The notes below the pieces were generated by a model. It was not told where the DNA came from. It worked only from the letters and a program-made list of their open reading frames with translations, and did not search any database. A DNA stretch of 50,743 bases, taken from NCBI GenBank assembly GCA_045589695.1, contig JAZNPP010000025.1, forward strand, positions 1 through 50,743, read 5' to 3'. Positions 1-11,400 of this stretch are shown here, piece by piece. Positions within the stretch are counted from its first letter, which is position 1. The number at the start of each line of letters is the position of its first letter. The stretch is from HGM04593 sp045589695 (GTDB taxonomy: Bacteria; Bacteroidota; Bacteroidia; Bacteroidales; Bacteroidaceae). The translations under genes were made by a program, and so were the position numbers.

Positions 1-393
1 GCCGAGAAACAACTCCTCGAAGCCAAAGCCCAAGAGCAAGAGCGCGTCATCAAGGAGCAAGCCCCAAAGGTAGAGTACTATGACGATGTTCTAAACTCAA
101 CCTCCACCTACACCGCAACCCAAATAGCCAAGGAGTTCGGCTGGGGCGCAGAAACCCTCAACCGCAAGCTCAAAGAAAAAGGAGTACAGTACAAGCAAAG
201 CGGCCAATGGCTCCTCTATGCCAAGTACCAGGACAAAGGCTACACCAAGACCGTAACCCGTCAGTACACAGGCACCTCCGGCAAAATCCACACCTCACAG
301 CAAACCGTGTGGACCGAACCAGGCCGACAATTCATCCACTCACTATTCGACGCGCCAACATCAACCACACAGCCGGGTATCGGGGGAAAGTAA
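1..393 (+). CDS. Phage antirepressor, KilAC domain (5' end outside window)
   Basis: The open frame enters at base 1 without a start codon and runs 130 codons to TAA at 391-393. The visible part is the C-terminal KilAC domain of phage antirepressors: after a charged helical lead-in come the segments KVEYYDDVLNS, TYTATQIAKEFGWGAETLN (a helix-turn-helix-like stretch), VQYKQSGQWLLYAKYQDKGY and, near the end, TVWTEPGRQFIHSLF. In this family the C-terminal domain contacts DNA or a partner, while the missing N-terminal half is usually a Bro, Rha or AntA/AntB module. The likely role is to relieve repression during prophage induction. The gene lies 23 nt upstream of a small unknown gene on the same strand. 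Family assignment is confident; the specific antirepressor subtype cannot be told from this end. Confidence 0.85.
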   Translation, partial: AEKQLLEAKAQEQERVIKEQAPKVEYYDDVLNSTSTYTATQIAKEFGWGAETLNRKLKEKGVQYKQSGQWLLYAKYQDKGYTKTVTRQYTGTSGKIHTSQQTVWTEPGRQFIHSLFDAPTSTTQPGIGGK

Positions 394-416
394 CTAACCA
401 ATTAAAAAAAAGAATC

Positions 417-632
417 ATGGAAAACACACATAAAGAATCAACAATACAGGAGATAATAGACATCGTAAAGGACATCAAGGTAGGTTCACTCATCGTAAGC
501 ACCTCCAACCTCATCTACAGCTACGAGAACAACAACCTCGACAACGAAGACTTCTACCGCATAACAAGCGACATCATGCACCTCCTTTGCGACATTCAAG
601 TCCTCCGCGACGAAGTTGAACTGTTAGCATAA
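417..632 (+). CDS. Small phage protein of unknown function
   Basis: A 71-residue, acidic, mostly helical protein starting MENTHKESTIQEIIDIVKDI. I chose the ATG at 417 because it follows the antirepressor stop by 23 nt and has an A-rich upstream stretch, as usual in Bacteroidota. A longer in-frame reading from 207 would overlap the antirepressor and gives implausible arginine- and histidine-rich sequence. No motif is recognised. Its position directly behind the antirepressor suggests a co-transcribed early or regulatory gene. A hairpin with a T-rich tail follows the stop codon, so it is probably the last gene of a rightward early transcript. Confidence 0.6.
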   Translation: MENTHKESTIQEIIDIVKDIKVGSLIVSTSNLIYSYENNNLDNEDFYRITSDIMHLLCDIQVLRDEVELLA

Positions 633-639
633 GTATAAG

Positions 640-680
640 CAAAAGGGGCAGCCGTTATGGTTGCCCTTTCACTTTTCCGT
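640..680 (+). terminator. Probable intrinsic terminator after the early genes
   Basis: An AAAGGGGCA arm pairs with TGCCCTTT across a short loop, with one bulged G, and is followed by a T-rich run. It lies just behind the last + strand early gene. Confidence 0.5.
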
Positions 681-744
681 TTTAGACCCATTCCAAATAA
701 CAAATAAATACTGAAATAACATTTCAATATCTTAAGAATATACC

Positions 745-752
745 TATATTTG
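745..752 (+). promoter_or_regulatory. Bacteroidota -7 promoter element for the small RNA candidate
   Basis: TATATTTG matches the TAnnTTTG consensus of the Bacteroidota primary sigma factor. No clear -33 TTTG is present at the usual distance. Transcription would start near 757 and run right, where no protein gene exists on this strand before the terminator at 822-858. Confidence 0.45.
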
Positions 753-757
753 CAATG

Positions 758-853
758 AATTTACAAGTAAACGCTGCAGAGCCTTTAGGTTCTATGTTCC
801 CGTAGCGGACTAATCCATTATGTGCGGACGTGTCCTACCACCTCCGCACTTTT
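758..853 (+). ncRNA. Candidate structured small RNA of the prophage
   Basis: Between a -7 element (745-752) and an intrinsic terminator (822-858) lies about 95 nt without a reading frame of useful length. The DNA shows nested pairing: CGCT (772-775) with AGCG (804-807) encloses AGAGCC (778-783) paired to GGTTCT (788-793) around a TTTA tetraloop. The 3' hairpin then pairs GTGCGGA (822-828) with TCCGCAC (843-849). The element lies between two convergent transcription units, so it is not a leader of a following gene. It could be a trans-acting prophage RNA or an antisense regulator of the tail operon. I do not recognise it as a named RNA family. Confidence 0.4.
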
Positions 854-858
854 CTTTT
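822..858 (+). terminator. Intrinsic terminator of the small RNA candidate
   Basis: A perfect 7-bp stem GTGCGGA/TCCGCAC with a 14-nt loop is followed by TTTTCTTTT. The T-run is on the + strand side only, so it stops rightward transcription just before the convergent tail gene, whose stop codon lies inside the T-run. Confidence 0.75.
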
Positions 859-3424
859 ACCTCAGCTGGTTGCTTGCAAAACCGCCCTCAACAAGCATCT
901 CCGCCAGCGAAATCCGCCCGTTCATTCTTCCCGACACAGCAACAGCCATGTACTTATACTGCTTGCTTCGGCTCATAGAGGTAATCAAGTCTCTGCGTAC
1001 AACAGCTGTGTTCTCCCCACCGTTAAGGCTCGGGTATTCCTTGCCCGTGATACACACAAACCTCGCACCGTCATTCGAGCCCAGTACATAGAAGTTCAAT
1101 TCACCCTCAAACGTGCATCTAAGTGCCGCCTGGCGTAGTCTCTTGAAGTCCAGCGTATCAACCTTTATAGGCCTTGTAATCGCCGCCACTTCCACAGCAC
1201 CGGGCCCCTCATCGTCGAACACAAGCATCTTATTATTTTCCGTTTCAAAGACAACCAATTCAGGATACTTGTTCGTCGTCACATCAAACGTTTTGTCAAT
1301 CATGCTCCATTCCCGGTTGTCCAGTGAGTACACATAAGAGTAAGGATATTCGATATTAGAGAGAATAACCTCATTATGCAAGTAATTATACGCCAGTTTC
1401 GCCCCGTTGCCGTCATTGATGTAAGTCCTGATATTCTCCGGGGTCATATAACTGATACCGGCATTTTTCAGTACTTTGGTAAGCAAGTCCCTGCTATTCT
1501 TCATCATCACATTATCCAATCCGTCAAGCCGGGCAGACAGTTCCGTCACCTGCCCTCCGCTGATAGCCATCACACCCCTTTGCGTGGTAAAGACAATCCC
1601 ACCGCTTACCGGGCAGACAGTTCCGTCACCTGCGCAGACCTCCCTGCTAAACGGACTCTGCGTGGCGTACGCACCCTTTCCGCTCGTATCCACCTGCATC
1701 GCCCATATACCCTCAGTCGTGAACACGAACAGCGGATACTGACCGAACTGTCCTGTGGATATCGCCTCCGCATTGCTTGCGATCCTTAAGATGTCCCCCT
1801 CGAACTTATATGTCTGCGCTGCCGGGAAGTAGAACGGATTGTCAATCTCCGACACCTTGAGAAAGCCCGGCAACGATTCAACATCATCAGCATTCGGGAT
1901 ACTGTTCGCACTCGACCACGTGATATCCATGTCAATTTCAGGTGCCGACGCTCCCGAACTATCCCTATCCCCAGATATAGTCACAGTTTTTGTTTTAAGA
2001 AAATATGCTTCATTCCTTATCCTGTGAGGCGTAAGAGGCAGAGAAAGCATCTTGTATCCACCCTCTTCCCTCTCTTCATATACCTCCATCCTATAAGCCC
2101 TGCTATCCGGGTAGGCAAAGAAATACAGAGGAGGGTTCAGCTGAGTTTCAGAATCTTCCTTAAAAACGACCCTTTTTTCTTTATTGTCTATTCTCAAGTA
2201 AACAACAATTGTCCATGGTTTCTCGCTTCTGTTATAACTTTCAGCGTCAATTCTATATGCATTAAAACCCCGAAAAAACCTTTCCTTTATACCCGTAGCA
2301 TGCAGTTTGGAATTTATCACGACAGCATCTTTGGCGATAACAGAATTCAGTTGAACATCATTCAGGACCTCCTGCACCGCTATATTCGAAGGAGAAGTGT
2401 TGTCAATGCTCCACAATTCATTGCCATTCAGGTCGAACTCCGCAACTTTATGAAAATCGGCATTAATCATAGCCTCCTTGAGTTCCTCTGGCGTCCTTTG
2501 CGCATACACCTCATACGGCGGTACCGAGAAATCCGAAATAGAACTCCTTTTTTGCGGAGCATAAGTCATTATCGACCCCGTAGAATACACATCTATCGAG
2601 ACAATTATATCCTTCCATTTTTTAGCATCCAGAAAATGACCCAAAGATATTGACGGAACAAAATAATCAACTTTAGCCTTATAACGATATTTTATTTTAT
2701 CACCTTCACCATCTTCAGTACCCTCAACATGGCTCCATGTTACACTTCTGCTTCCTATAACATCATCATCTCCGGTTCTCCTCGCCGACAACTGATATAT
2801 ACCCGATAGGGCTACACAACTTCCGTCGAACAGTCTTAATGCGACCTTAAACCAAGCCCTGTCCACATACCCCCTCTCTTCATACACCTCATCGAGCACC
2901 TGGTCTATGTAACCTTTAGAGACTACTTGGTTAAAAAGAGCTATATCATTAGTAATGTTATAGCCTCTGTAATAGCTGTCAGACGTTTCCCTTTCAATAG
3001 TCTTCTCTTGCTCAATAACACCTATCAACCTCGGCACCACCGGCAGCCCACCCAAATACACATAAATCCCATTTCGCCATATCGCATACTCCACGGAGTC
3101 CTTAAGATTAACCACCACCACATTGCCCATGATTGTGAATGAGGTTATATCCTGGTCAAGCTTCAACTCGCCACCATCGTTATTATTAAAGTTTTCAAAT
3201 TGCAGGCTTCCTGTTTGATACAATATCAGCCAGTATCCGCTTTGCGCATGATACATCGCCTGCTTTATCCCTTCTGCAGTATACGTTACTGTGGGCGGCC
3301 GGCATGGCACCAGCTCCCCCCCCTTGTGTCTCATGTTCAACAGAACACTCATGCTTCCGTCCTGCGAATAACTATCATCGGGCACGTTCGTAATGCCCCT
3401 GAATGGAATATTTATCTTATTCAT
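857..3424 (-). CDS. Phage stabilization / tail protein (P22 gp10-like)
   Basis: An 855-residue virion protein starting MNKINIPFRGITNVPDD, a start seen in short-tail phage stabilization proteins. It is rich in beta strands and aromatic residues. The middle-to-late part (about residues 540-650) carries the order typical of gp10-like packaged-DNA stabilization proteins: FVFTTEGIWAMQVD, then a region that begins SPFSREVCAGDGTVCPV, then IVFTTQRGVMAISGGQVTELS. In P22 such proteins close the portal channel and link it to the tail needle or nozzle. It is the last gene of the leftward late operon and starts 21 nt after the portal gene ends. It is longer than P22 gp10 (472 residues), nearer to the larger versions in gut Bacteroidota phages. 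A tail hub or nozzle protein is an alternative reading. Confidence 0.6.
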   Translation of the reverse strand: MNKINIPFRGITNVPDDSYSQDGSMSVLLNMRHKGGELVPCRPPTVTYTAEGIKQAMYHAQSGYWLILYQTGSLQFENFNNNDGGELKLDQDITSFTIMGNVVVVNLKDSVEYAIWRNGIYVYLGGLPVVPRLIGVIEQEKTIERETSDSYYRGYNITNDIALFNQVVSKGYIDQVLDEVYEERGYVDRAWFKVALRLFDGSCVALSGIYQLSARRTGDDDVIGSRSVTWSHVEGTEDGEGDKIKYRYKAKVDYFVPSISLGHFLDAKKWKDIIVSIDVYSTGSIMTYAPQKRSSISDFSVPPYEVYAQRTPEELKEAMINADFHKVAEFDLNGNELWSIDNTSPSNIAVQEVLNDVQLNSVIAKDAVVINSKLHATGIKERFFRGFNAYRIDAESYNRSEKPWTIVVYLRIDNKEKRVVFKEDSETQLNPPLYFFAYPDSRAYRMEVYEEREEGGYKMLSLPLTPHRIRNEAYFLKTKTVTISGDRDSSGASAPEIDMDITWSSANSIPNADDVESLPGFLKVSEIDNPFYFPAAQTYKFEGDILRIASNAEAISTGQFGQYPLFVFTTEGIWAMQVDTSGKGAYATQSPFSREVCAGDGTVCPVSGGIVFTTQRGVMAISGGQVTELSARLDGLDNVMMKNSRDLLTKVLKNAGISYMTPENIRTYINDGNGAKLAYNYLHNEVILSNIEYPYSYVYSLDNREWSMIDKTFDVTTNKYPELVVFETENNKMLVFDDEGPGAVEVAAITRPIKVDTLDFKRLRQAALRCTFEGELNFYVLGSNDGARFVCITGKEYPSLNGGENTAVVRRDLITSMSRSKQYKYMAVAVSGRMNGRISLAEMLVEGGFASNQLR

Positions 3425-3445
3425 AACATTTCCGTTTTGCGTTCA

Positions 3446-5425
3446 TTACCCTCTCTGCACAATACCGTCCATAGGTCCGGCGTTACCGTTATCCATCGCC
3501 ATCCGCATCTGCGGGCTCAGCGGTTGCGTCATCGCTCCCTGTGCCTCCTGTTGGTACTGCGCCATAGCCTGCTGCGCCTCCATCTCCTTGCGCTTAATGC
3601 CCTCCAGGATTCTCGATGCAAAAGGATACGAAGTATTCTCCAGCAAGTTCTTCACGTCAATCGCTCCTCCCTGGAACAGCTGCATCAAGAAGTCATTCTG
3701 CAGCATCTGGTACGCAGGCGAGTTATTCCCGTCAGCTATAGTAAGGTCAATCTGAGCGTTCTTCACCTTCTCCGGCTTGTACCATTTAGCCTCTTCGCTA
3801 TAGTCTCGTCCTGCGATGTTCAGGTACACCGTATCCTGGTAGAACTGCTGTATCATCTGCATCAGCTTCGTGTCACGTCTTTTTCTGAACGCCGTCAAAG
3901 CCCCGAACAGTCCCTTAAGGTTCAGCGACGAGTTCTGCGCCTGCTGAGCGTAGAGAGAAGATGGCGTTCCGCTTGTCGGTGCCTGTCCCTGCATCGCAGT
4001 GTTCACGCCCGAAATCTCATTAATCAGCTTCAGCTGCAGGTTCAGCAGTTCATAATCCCCCGCCATCGCCGCATTTCCGTTCAACTGATGTATTACATCC
4101 CTTACATTAACGCCCTGCTTAGGCTTTACAAACAGCACGCCGTTATATCGTACATACTCGTCCACAATCTCCTCACGGCTCATAGATTCAAAGGCGCTCT
4201 CGTCCACAATCATCAGTCCCTTCGAGCTCGAGCTCCTTATGAAGTCAATCATCATTGCCGTGCGGTTAATAATCCTCTGCTGGTCGATGAACTGCTCCAC
4301 AAAGTTATACAGCTTTCCTCCCACGAAGTGCTGCACCCCGAGAACATAGTTATGCCCACCGTGCCAATAAGGCGAGTCACCTTTCAATAGACAGTCACCG
4401 TAAGGAGACATGTAACGGTACACCCACACCCTTTCAGTCGTCTTCTCGAAGTCAATCAACAGAGCGTCCTCCTCAGCGACGCCGTTCATCCGAGCCTCTT
4501 CAACTCTTCTTTTATTCTCCGCCTCAATGCTCCACTGTTCTTTTCTTGGCACATAGTCATACGTTCCATGCAACCAGTCATGACAGAACAAAGCAGGGCG
4601 GTTCTCAAGCCTCCAACCCAATATCACCCTGCACATGTTAGGCTGTGATGGAGTATAGAAATTCAAGTTCTTCAGCTTATCACCGTTAAGCGAATTATAA
4701 TCCCTATATAAAGACTTGTCCACATCACCATATATACGCCTTAACTCCTCTTCCGAGACATACTTTCCAAAGCTCGCTATCACCTCGTCAAGCGAGAGGT
4801 CGAACAATTCCCCTATTCGTGTCACATCCCACATACGAGGATCCTCCGTCGAAGTGTCGAAGAAGAGCCTTGCGGTCTGCACCGGGAACGCCCACACGTC
4901 ATGCATGTTTCCCTTTGCCGGGTTATTCCCGAACTCCAGTCGTTGCGATATCACACCGCTTGTCACCATGCTCTTCAGTCCGTTGGCATCCAGTTCCTGC
5001 ATCTCGTTAATGTCATGCACATACTCAATGGCCATCGACATCATCTCACCCAGCTTCGCCTCCCTTTGGTCACGCACCGCACATACAGGCTTCACCGTAT
5101 TCGTGCGAAGCTGTCCCTCAATATTATTCAGTATCGGGGCAATCATATTATTCTTCAAGGGCACCTTTCCCTCCTTCATAATCAAAGCACGCTCCGTTAT
5201 CATGTTCCCCGTGTCCGGGTCACGTATAACATCCCCCCACTGGTCCCCCCAGGCATACATCTGCGAACGTCTGTCCTTACGTCTCATCTCCTCGAGAGAA
5301 GCCCAGTCGCTTGCGAATAGCTCAAGAGCGTGCAAGTCCTCATCATTATGCACCAGGTTGCTCTTCTTAGCTGGAGCCGCCACCTTGCGGCTCCCCTCTT
5401 TCACTCTGCTTAGAAACTTATTCAT
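3446..5425 (-). CDS. Phage portal protein (P22/crAss-like type)
   Basis: A 659-residue protein with the features of podovirus portals: an N-terminal MYAWGDQWGD, then PLKNNMIAPILNNIEGQLRTN, the TVKPVCAVRDQREA segment, a central stem/wing region with FFVTAR-like VQTARLFFDTSTEDPRMWDV, and a helical C-terminus with QGQAPTSGTPSSLYAQQAQN, where the crown/barrel begins. The last 60 residues are rich in Q, M and A. Twelve copies would form the DNA channel at one capsid vertex, where the terminase docks during packaging and the ejection proteins sit above it. Its ATG lies inside the end of the giant gene (8-nt overlap), which suggests translational coupling. Function is confident from overall pattern; no terminase or capsid gene accompanies it in the window. 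Confidence 0.8.
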   Translation of the reverse strand: MNKFLSRVKEGSRKVAAPAKKSNLVHNDEDLHALELFASDWASLEEMRRKDRRSQMYAWGDQWGDVIRDPDTGNMITERALIMKEGKVPLKNNMIAPILNNIEGQLRTNTVKPVCAVRDQREAKLGEMMSMAIEYVHDINEMQELDANGLKSMVTSGVISQRLEFGNNPAKGNMHDVWAFPVQTARLFFDTSTEDPRMWDVTRIGELFDLSLDEVIASFGKYVSEEELRRIYGDVDKSLYRDYNSLNGDKLKNLNFYTPSQPNMCRVILGWRLENRPALFCHDWLHGTYDYVPRKEQWSIEAENKRRVEEARMNGVAEEDALLIDFEKTTERVWVYRYMSPYGDCLLKGDSPYWHGGHNYVLGVQHFVGGKLYNFVEQFIDQQRIINRTAMMIDFIRSSSSKGLMIVDESAFESMSREEIVDEYVRYNGVLFVKPKQGVNVRDVIHQLNGNAAMAGDYELLNLQLKLINEISGVNTAMQGQAPTSGTPSSLYAQQAQNSSLNLKGLFGALTAFRKRRDTKLMQMIQQFYQDTVYLNIAGRDYSEEAKWYKPEKVKNAQIDLTIADGNNSPAYQMLQNDFLMQLFQGGAIDVKNLLENTSYPFASRILEGIKRKEMEAQQAMAQYQQEAQGAMTQPLSPQMRMAMDNGNAGPMDGIVQRG

Positions 5426-8400
5426 TCTTACGGTAGTTATTTATTAGGTTAATAGCCTCTCTTCTCTTCCGACGCACCTGAATCATCAAATGCGCCGCTC
5501 TGTTAGGGTCTGTTTTCATCTGAGACCTGGCGTTATTCATTCTATTGATATAAGGCTTGACTTTATCATATACTTCAAGTTCCTTTTTATGCGTCTTAGA
5601 ATATTCCGCTCTTGCCTCACCCCTCAATTTATTCCAGGCGGTGAAAGTCTCTTGATACTTCGCAAAGCTCTCTTTCAGCAAGAAGTCTTCGTCTATATCT
5701 TTCGAGTTTGTCATTCCGTAGTAAACCTCATTCTTCGGATTCTTGCCCCAAAGAGTATTGTTTACCACATCATCAATAGTCACATCCGCCTTTCTCATCT
5801 CCTCTTTTTTATCCTTTGAAAGATAATCCTTTCTCATGCCGTCCAGTTTCTCTTTCAGCAAGGGCGATGCGTTGTCGTAATACAAGTCAAATGCAGTGCT
5901 GTCCTCAACAACCGATTCAATTCTCTCGTCCAACAAGCCCTTGAAACGTCTTGAATACCTCTCCCAGGCCTTCGCCTGTCCCTCGTCGGAGTACATCCAC
6001 CCGGTAAGCGGAGTAGCCTTTCTTGTCTTGTATTCAACATACTGCCTCATGGCCTCTTCGGCACGTTCCCCATTATCCTCAAGAGCGTCATCAACCCTTA
6101 GCTTTTCAGTCTGGCTTTGTGGAGCCGCTAAAAATCTCAGAACAAACATTCCAATCTCTTCAGGAGTTGCACCATCGATATCTCGCGCCGCAGCATACCA
6201 ATCAGTGAATGTCTGCATGTTTACCCCCACGCCCATTGCGATAAACATATTAATCAAGTCCGTAGCACCCTTCACCCAATCGGTGTCGAGAGCTTGCGCA
6301 ACATTCATTACATCGCTCACAGCTACCAGCTGCGGCAAGCGGAACATCTTGGCGTCACCCTCTTTAATGGCGAACACAGCGCTTGTTAGCATCTCGCCGC
6401 CCGGTATGCCCTGCAGTGCGCCCAATCCGCCCCTTATAGCAATCTCCTCTGCAAGTTTCTCTTTCTCCTCGTCATCGTCGCCCATGATCAGATAAATAGC
6501 GCTTCCGCCAAACTCCCACAGAAGACCGAGCCCGACGCCGAACAGAGCCGCATCCGCAACATCCTTATAAAGGCTCTTGTTATACAGCTGTGTCGCAAAC
6601 CTCTTCGCCTGCTCTTCCGTCAAGCCGTCACGAACCATCTGCTTTGTCATGAACTCAATAGCCTTCTCCTTGTAACCCTTTTTTCTCTTGCGGTTGATGT
6701 TCGCAATAGCCTGTATAGTCTTTCGTGTATATCCGAAGTTATTATTCTTGAAAGTGGAGAATATCGCCGAGCCAATAGTTCCGCTAACCTGCAGAGGGCT
6801 TATATAGGCGCCCTCACTGCTTTGCTGAGTCTCATTGTAAGCCTCTGCCGCAGCCTGGATAGCTTTCTCATGCGCTCTCTGTTCAGTATATCCGGCCTTC
6901 TTGAACTTCTTCAGCTTGGTTAGATACACCGCTCTTGCTCCCTGAGCTACAGTAAGAGCATCAATAGCGGCATTCGGAGTCATACCCCATTTAGTGGCAT
7001 TCTCCACAAATTTTGTTCTCCATATCTTCCAGTCATTGTCATCGGCAAGCAGCTTCTCGTTACCCATTGTGCGACCCTTCCATCGTTCAGCGAAGCCGGG
7101 AAGATTTTCCATAGCCCACATACATGAGCCCATCGGATTTGCATAACACTTAGCCAGTTCTTCCACACCTGCCTCATTCCAGAACGCCGGAGCCGAAAGC
7201 ACCTGCTTCAAAGCCGTATATCCCCTGAAGTTAATTTTAGATCTTGTCAATCCCTTTGCGATATTAAGCACCGCCTTGTCAATTTCCGAATTGCTTGGTC
7301 TGTATGTGCCGGCCACAATAGAAGCCACCTCCCTGAAGTTTCTCCAAAGAACATCGCCCGAGCCATATCGTACCGACGTCATGTTCTTTACCTGGTTCTG
7401 GAAGTGCCTGTAATTAAGGAGCGTGTTCAAGTCTCTGTTGAACTCAGCGAAAGCCGCCCAATGCTCCATATTGTCGATGTGCTCAATAAGCACCGACATC
7501 GCATCAGCGCTCAAGTCAAGAGCCGTAGCGTTCTTGCTTCGTTTGATAATAGAGCCCGTAACAGTAGAAATATTCTCTTCCGCATATTGCTGGCTCACGT
7601 CACCTCTCTCGCCTCTCGCCTCCTTGCGTATCTTTATCGGGAAATAATTCTCAATGGCCGCCATCGGAGCGCCGAACATCCTTTCATGCACAGCGTTATA
7701 CTTTCCCCTCAAATCACTCAACAGAGTATTCTGCACCCAATCGGCAAACCCTATCATTTTAGGGTCAAGCTTTCCGGCAATCTCTTCAACCAGTTCCTCT
7801 GTGATACCCATCTTGCGAAGCTTCATCTTGCCGTCGGACATCTTGTTCACCATGTATATGTAGAGCATCTGTCCCTTGCCGAGCTCAAATGACTTCTCCA
7901 CACCGGCCTCCTTATAGGTTATGGCAACGCCCTTTTCCCTTGAAAGCTTCAAGAACTCCTCAATAGACATTTTTTCGCCGAAAATCCTTTTTAGCTCCGT
8001 TTCAATCACCAACCTTGCAGCGACCTTGCCCTTGAATTCCTTATCGGCCGCCTGCGTAGCCTGTGGCATAAACCTATTATAGAGATAACCCTTGCCGTCC
8101 ACAGCCTTTTCTCCGAACTTCTTCAACATTCCCTGGAATGTAAGCATTGCACTCATAGCCCAGCGCATCGCCGAGTTGTTCCACGCATCAGGCTTCTCGC
8201 CCTGCGCGTCAGCCGGGTGTCCCTCCATGTCGCTGTTCGCATTATGCTGTATCTCTCTTGCTCTGTCTATCTGCTCCTGAACAAACGCCTTCGCCCTTGT
8301 ACGGCCCTGTGCCACGTCAGAGGTAAACCTCTTTATCACGTCATGGTAACCCTCAATCATCTCCGCTTTGGCCTGCATTATCGCCTCCTGTGTAGCCTTG

Positions 8401-11400
8401 CGGAACTCCTTCAGTTCCTTACCATTCAATAAGCCACTCCTGTATTCAGTTTCCGCATCCTTCAACTCCTGTTTGAGAGTCGCTATCTCCACCTCAGCAT
8501 GGTGTATCTTCTCCCTATACTCCCTTGCCAAGTCAAAGCCCTCCAGCCTTGCACGCTCATGCTTATAGGCATCAACAGCGCCGTCAGCGGAGTCACTGCG
8601 TGAAACATATCCATCCACAACCTTGTCGATGTCGTCATTTTCTCCTATTCCGAGAACCCTTCTCACTTCTGCGTCAGCTTCAGCAAGCCTGTTCTCACTT
8701 TCACTTATCGACTCGTCAAGGAGTTTTATATCCCAACCTTTAGCATCCTTGTAAACCTCCGTCATCTCCTGGGCGTACTTGTCAAGACTTCCCATCACCT
8801 CAACGCCGGCGGCATTTACCTTTTTCGCTTTTGCCTTCTCGGCCTTGTCAAGAACACCCTTGAGAGCCTTCGTGTGAGCGTCAAGCAGAATGTCCACCAG
8901 TTTCGCCGCACTCGCAGTGACGTCCCTTTTACCCACCACGTTGTTGATGAGCGACAATACACGTCCCATCGTGTAGGTATCAACCTCGCCCAGCAGCTGC
9001 GCGTTCTTGAAGTACATCTTCGCAAGTTTCACAAGAGTATCGACAGTCGATTTGTCATACTCCCTCTGCGCCCTCATCAGCTTAAGCAGATTTTCCAGGT
9101 CCCTGCCGAAAGTCCTTAATGCATTCCTTCTCAAGTCAAGGTTTTCCTTGTTCTTCGCACTCACCTCAAGGAGCGAGTTTGTCAATCTCTCCATCAAGGT
9201 CATCGGCTGTGTAGGCACATCGTCTATACTGCTGTCTGCAGCTTCCTCTACTGTTCTGAATCTCGTTTCTCCCTCTTGCGTATTTGAAGAATTGTCACTA
9301 CCTTTGTCGGCAGAAAGAGCATTGCTCTGGTCTGTCGAGCCGCCTTGTGCCGAAGACATCGAATCGCTTGCGAAACGATTCCAGAGCATTTGCTCTTTTC
9401 TTATTTTTTTCAGCACCTGTTTGTCTCTTAAATGGTGACTGCTTGTCACCGCTTCCATTCCGTCTTTCAATACAGACACATCTGCGTAATAGACGTGTTT
9501 ATTACCTTCATTGTCATAAAACGCCTTTGCAAATACATATTTTGTCTGTCTTTCAGCACCCTCTTCGTGGGCAACTTCTTCAAATATAAAGTCAGGTCTT
9601 TCAAGGGTTGGTATAATCATACCAAACTCACGTTCTCTTCCTTTACCCTTATTTTTCTTATATTGATTCTCTCCAAGTTTAACATCACCAATAGGAGTTT
9701 TAAATCTCTTGTCCCTTATCTCGTTTTCCCAAACCTCTTCTGTCAATAAACGAGGGACGATTGGTTCTGCATTCTCATTCATTTTTGCAAACAAATCATC
9801 GACGTTCATCGCACTCTTCAGTGCATCATAAATGAATATCTGGTCCTTGCGTGCTACGTCCTCGGTCTCAGCAGCAAGAGAGTTTCTTCTTTCCTCGGGG
9901 GTCATATTCATGCGCTCCTGCACATTACGGCTCTCAACCTCACCGGCTGTGCGTAGGTACTGTTCAAAAGCAGAAGGCATATTTGTAAAATCCTCCACAA
10001 GAGCATCTATATTCTCATATCCGTATTTCCTTGCAACCTTTTGGAGATTCTCCGCATACCCCTCTTTTACCGATACCTCGGTATAAGGAATATTCTTATC
10101 CAAAGCATCGCGCAGGCTTTGTACGTCACTAATAGCACTTCCCTTTAGCAAATCGCCATCTGTCATAAAGTTAAGACTGTCCAACACCGCACCGCGCACA
10201 TCTGCAAATCTTTCAACATTTGAGCCCCTTGCAAAGCCCTCAATCTCCTGAACAGCGTGCTGTATCTCATGTACAAATGTACTTTGAACATCCTTTGCGT
10301 TAGGATTTATCCAAATAGAACTGCCGTCGTAGAAACCGTTGTAACCACGTTCTATAAAATCAGTGTTATTCACAAACGAAACCTGCATATCAGCCAGTTC
10401 GGGGTAAGCCTTCAACAGTTCATTATCCTCGCCTATCAGATCTGCAACGGTCAATCCCCTTACAGTTTGTTCCGCGTCCCATATCTCCCCACGTTTCTTA
10501 CTCCACTCCTTGGCAACCTTAGCCCTCCGCTTGTTGAGTTCCTTTCTTCTTGCCTTCTCTTCCTCGCTTGCACCACGTTTTAATGGCACAGCAGTCGCCT
10601 GGCTCAACCGGTCAAACTCCTTGTCAATAGGTTGGTACTCCTCTTTTAGGCGGGCAACCTTCTGCATAGGAGTTTCCTTAATAAGAGCATCCTCCGTCTC
10701 ATACCTCCACTTGCCGTCAGCACCGCGCTCCCAGCCTGTAGCAAGTTTAATGGCCTTCGCCTCCTTGCCTGCGGTTTCCATCTCATGCGCAACAGCAAGG
10801 TTATCCAGTCGGGTAGTCGCCTCCTCTACATTGTCAAGGTTGGCAGCACCCTTCTCGCCGACAAAGCGGAACCTTATGCCGCTGTCTTTGCCGGCCCACT
10901 CATTGAATGACGGAATAACCTCACGCAGATGCTCCCTAAGTTCAGCAAAGGCCGCATCCCTCGTACTCTTGCCGTGTCTCTTTGTCAGCGTCTCGCCGTT
11001 CAGCTCGCCTTTCCAGGAATAGTCATCAGGACTGCCGTTCAGGCGGATAATAACACCATTCTCCGCAGTATACATCTCGGGCAGCATAGACTTTACATAA
11101 GCGTTGTACTCCGCGCGCTTCTCCTCACGTAGCCTCTGCTCCTGGGTCTCCCTACGGTATCTTTCAATCTCCGCATCATCAAATGCATCTGCCGCCTTTT
11201 GGAATTCCGGCAAAAGCTCATTAAGAGTGCCATTCTTTACAGCCTCCTTAACGCGCTCCCTGTTCTCGTTGAAGAAATCAACAGCACCCCCATTCTCAAA
11301 ACCATAGAAAGTAGTCCTATTGCCAAACTTGCTTGTATGGTGCCACTCTTTGTCAGATACAATGCCGGCATCCACCAGTGCCTTCAACTCCTTGTCGGTT

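Noticed and set aside
857..5425. Diversity-generating retroelement target in the tail protein
   Set aside because: No reverse transcriptase gene or template repeat is present in the window, and no adenine-biased variable copy pair was seen.
4716..5447. A 243-codon + strand frame opposite the portal gene, and similar long + strand frames opposite the giant gene
   Set aside because: Their translations are rich in Ser, Arg and His without domain structure; they are shadows of strongly coding - strand genes with biased third positions.
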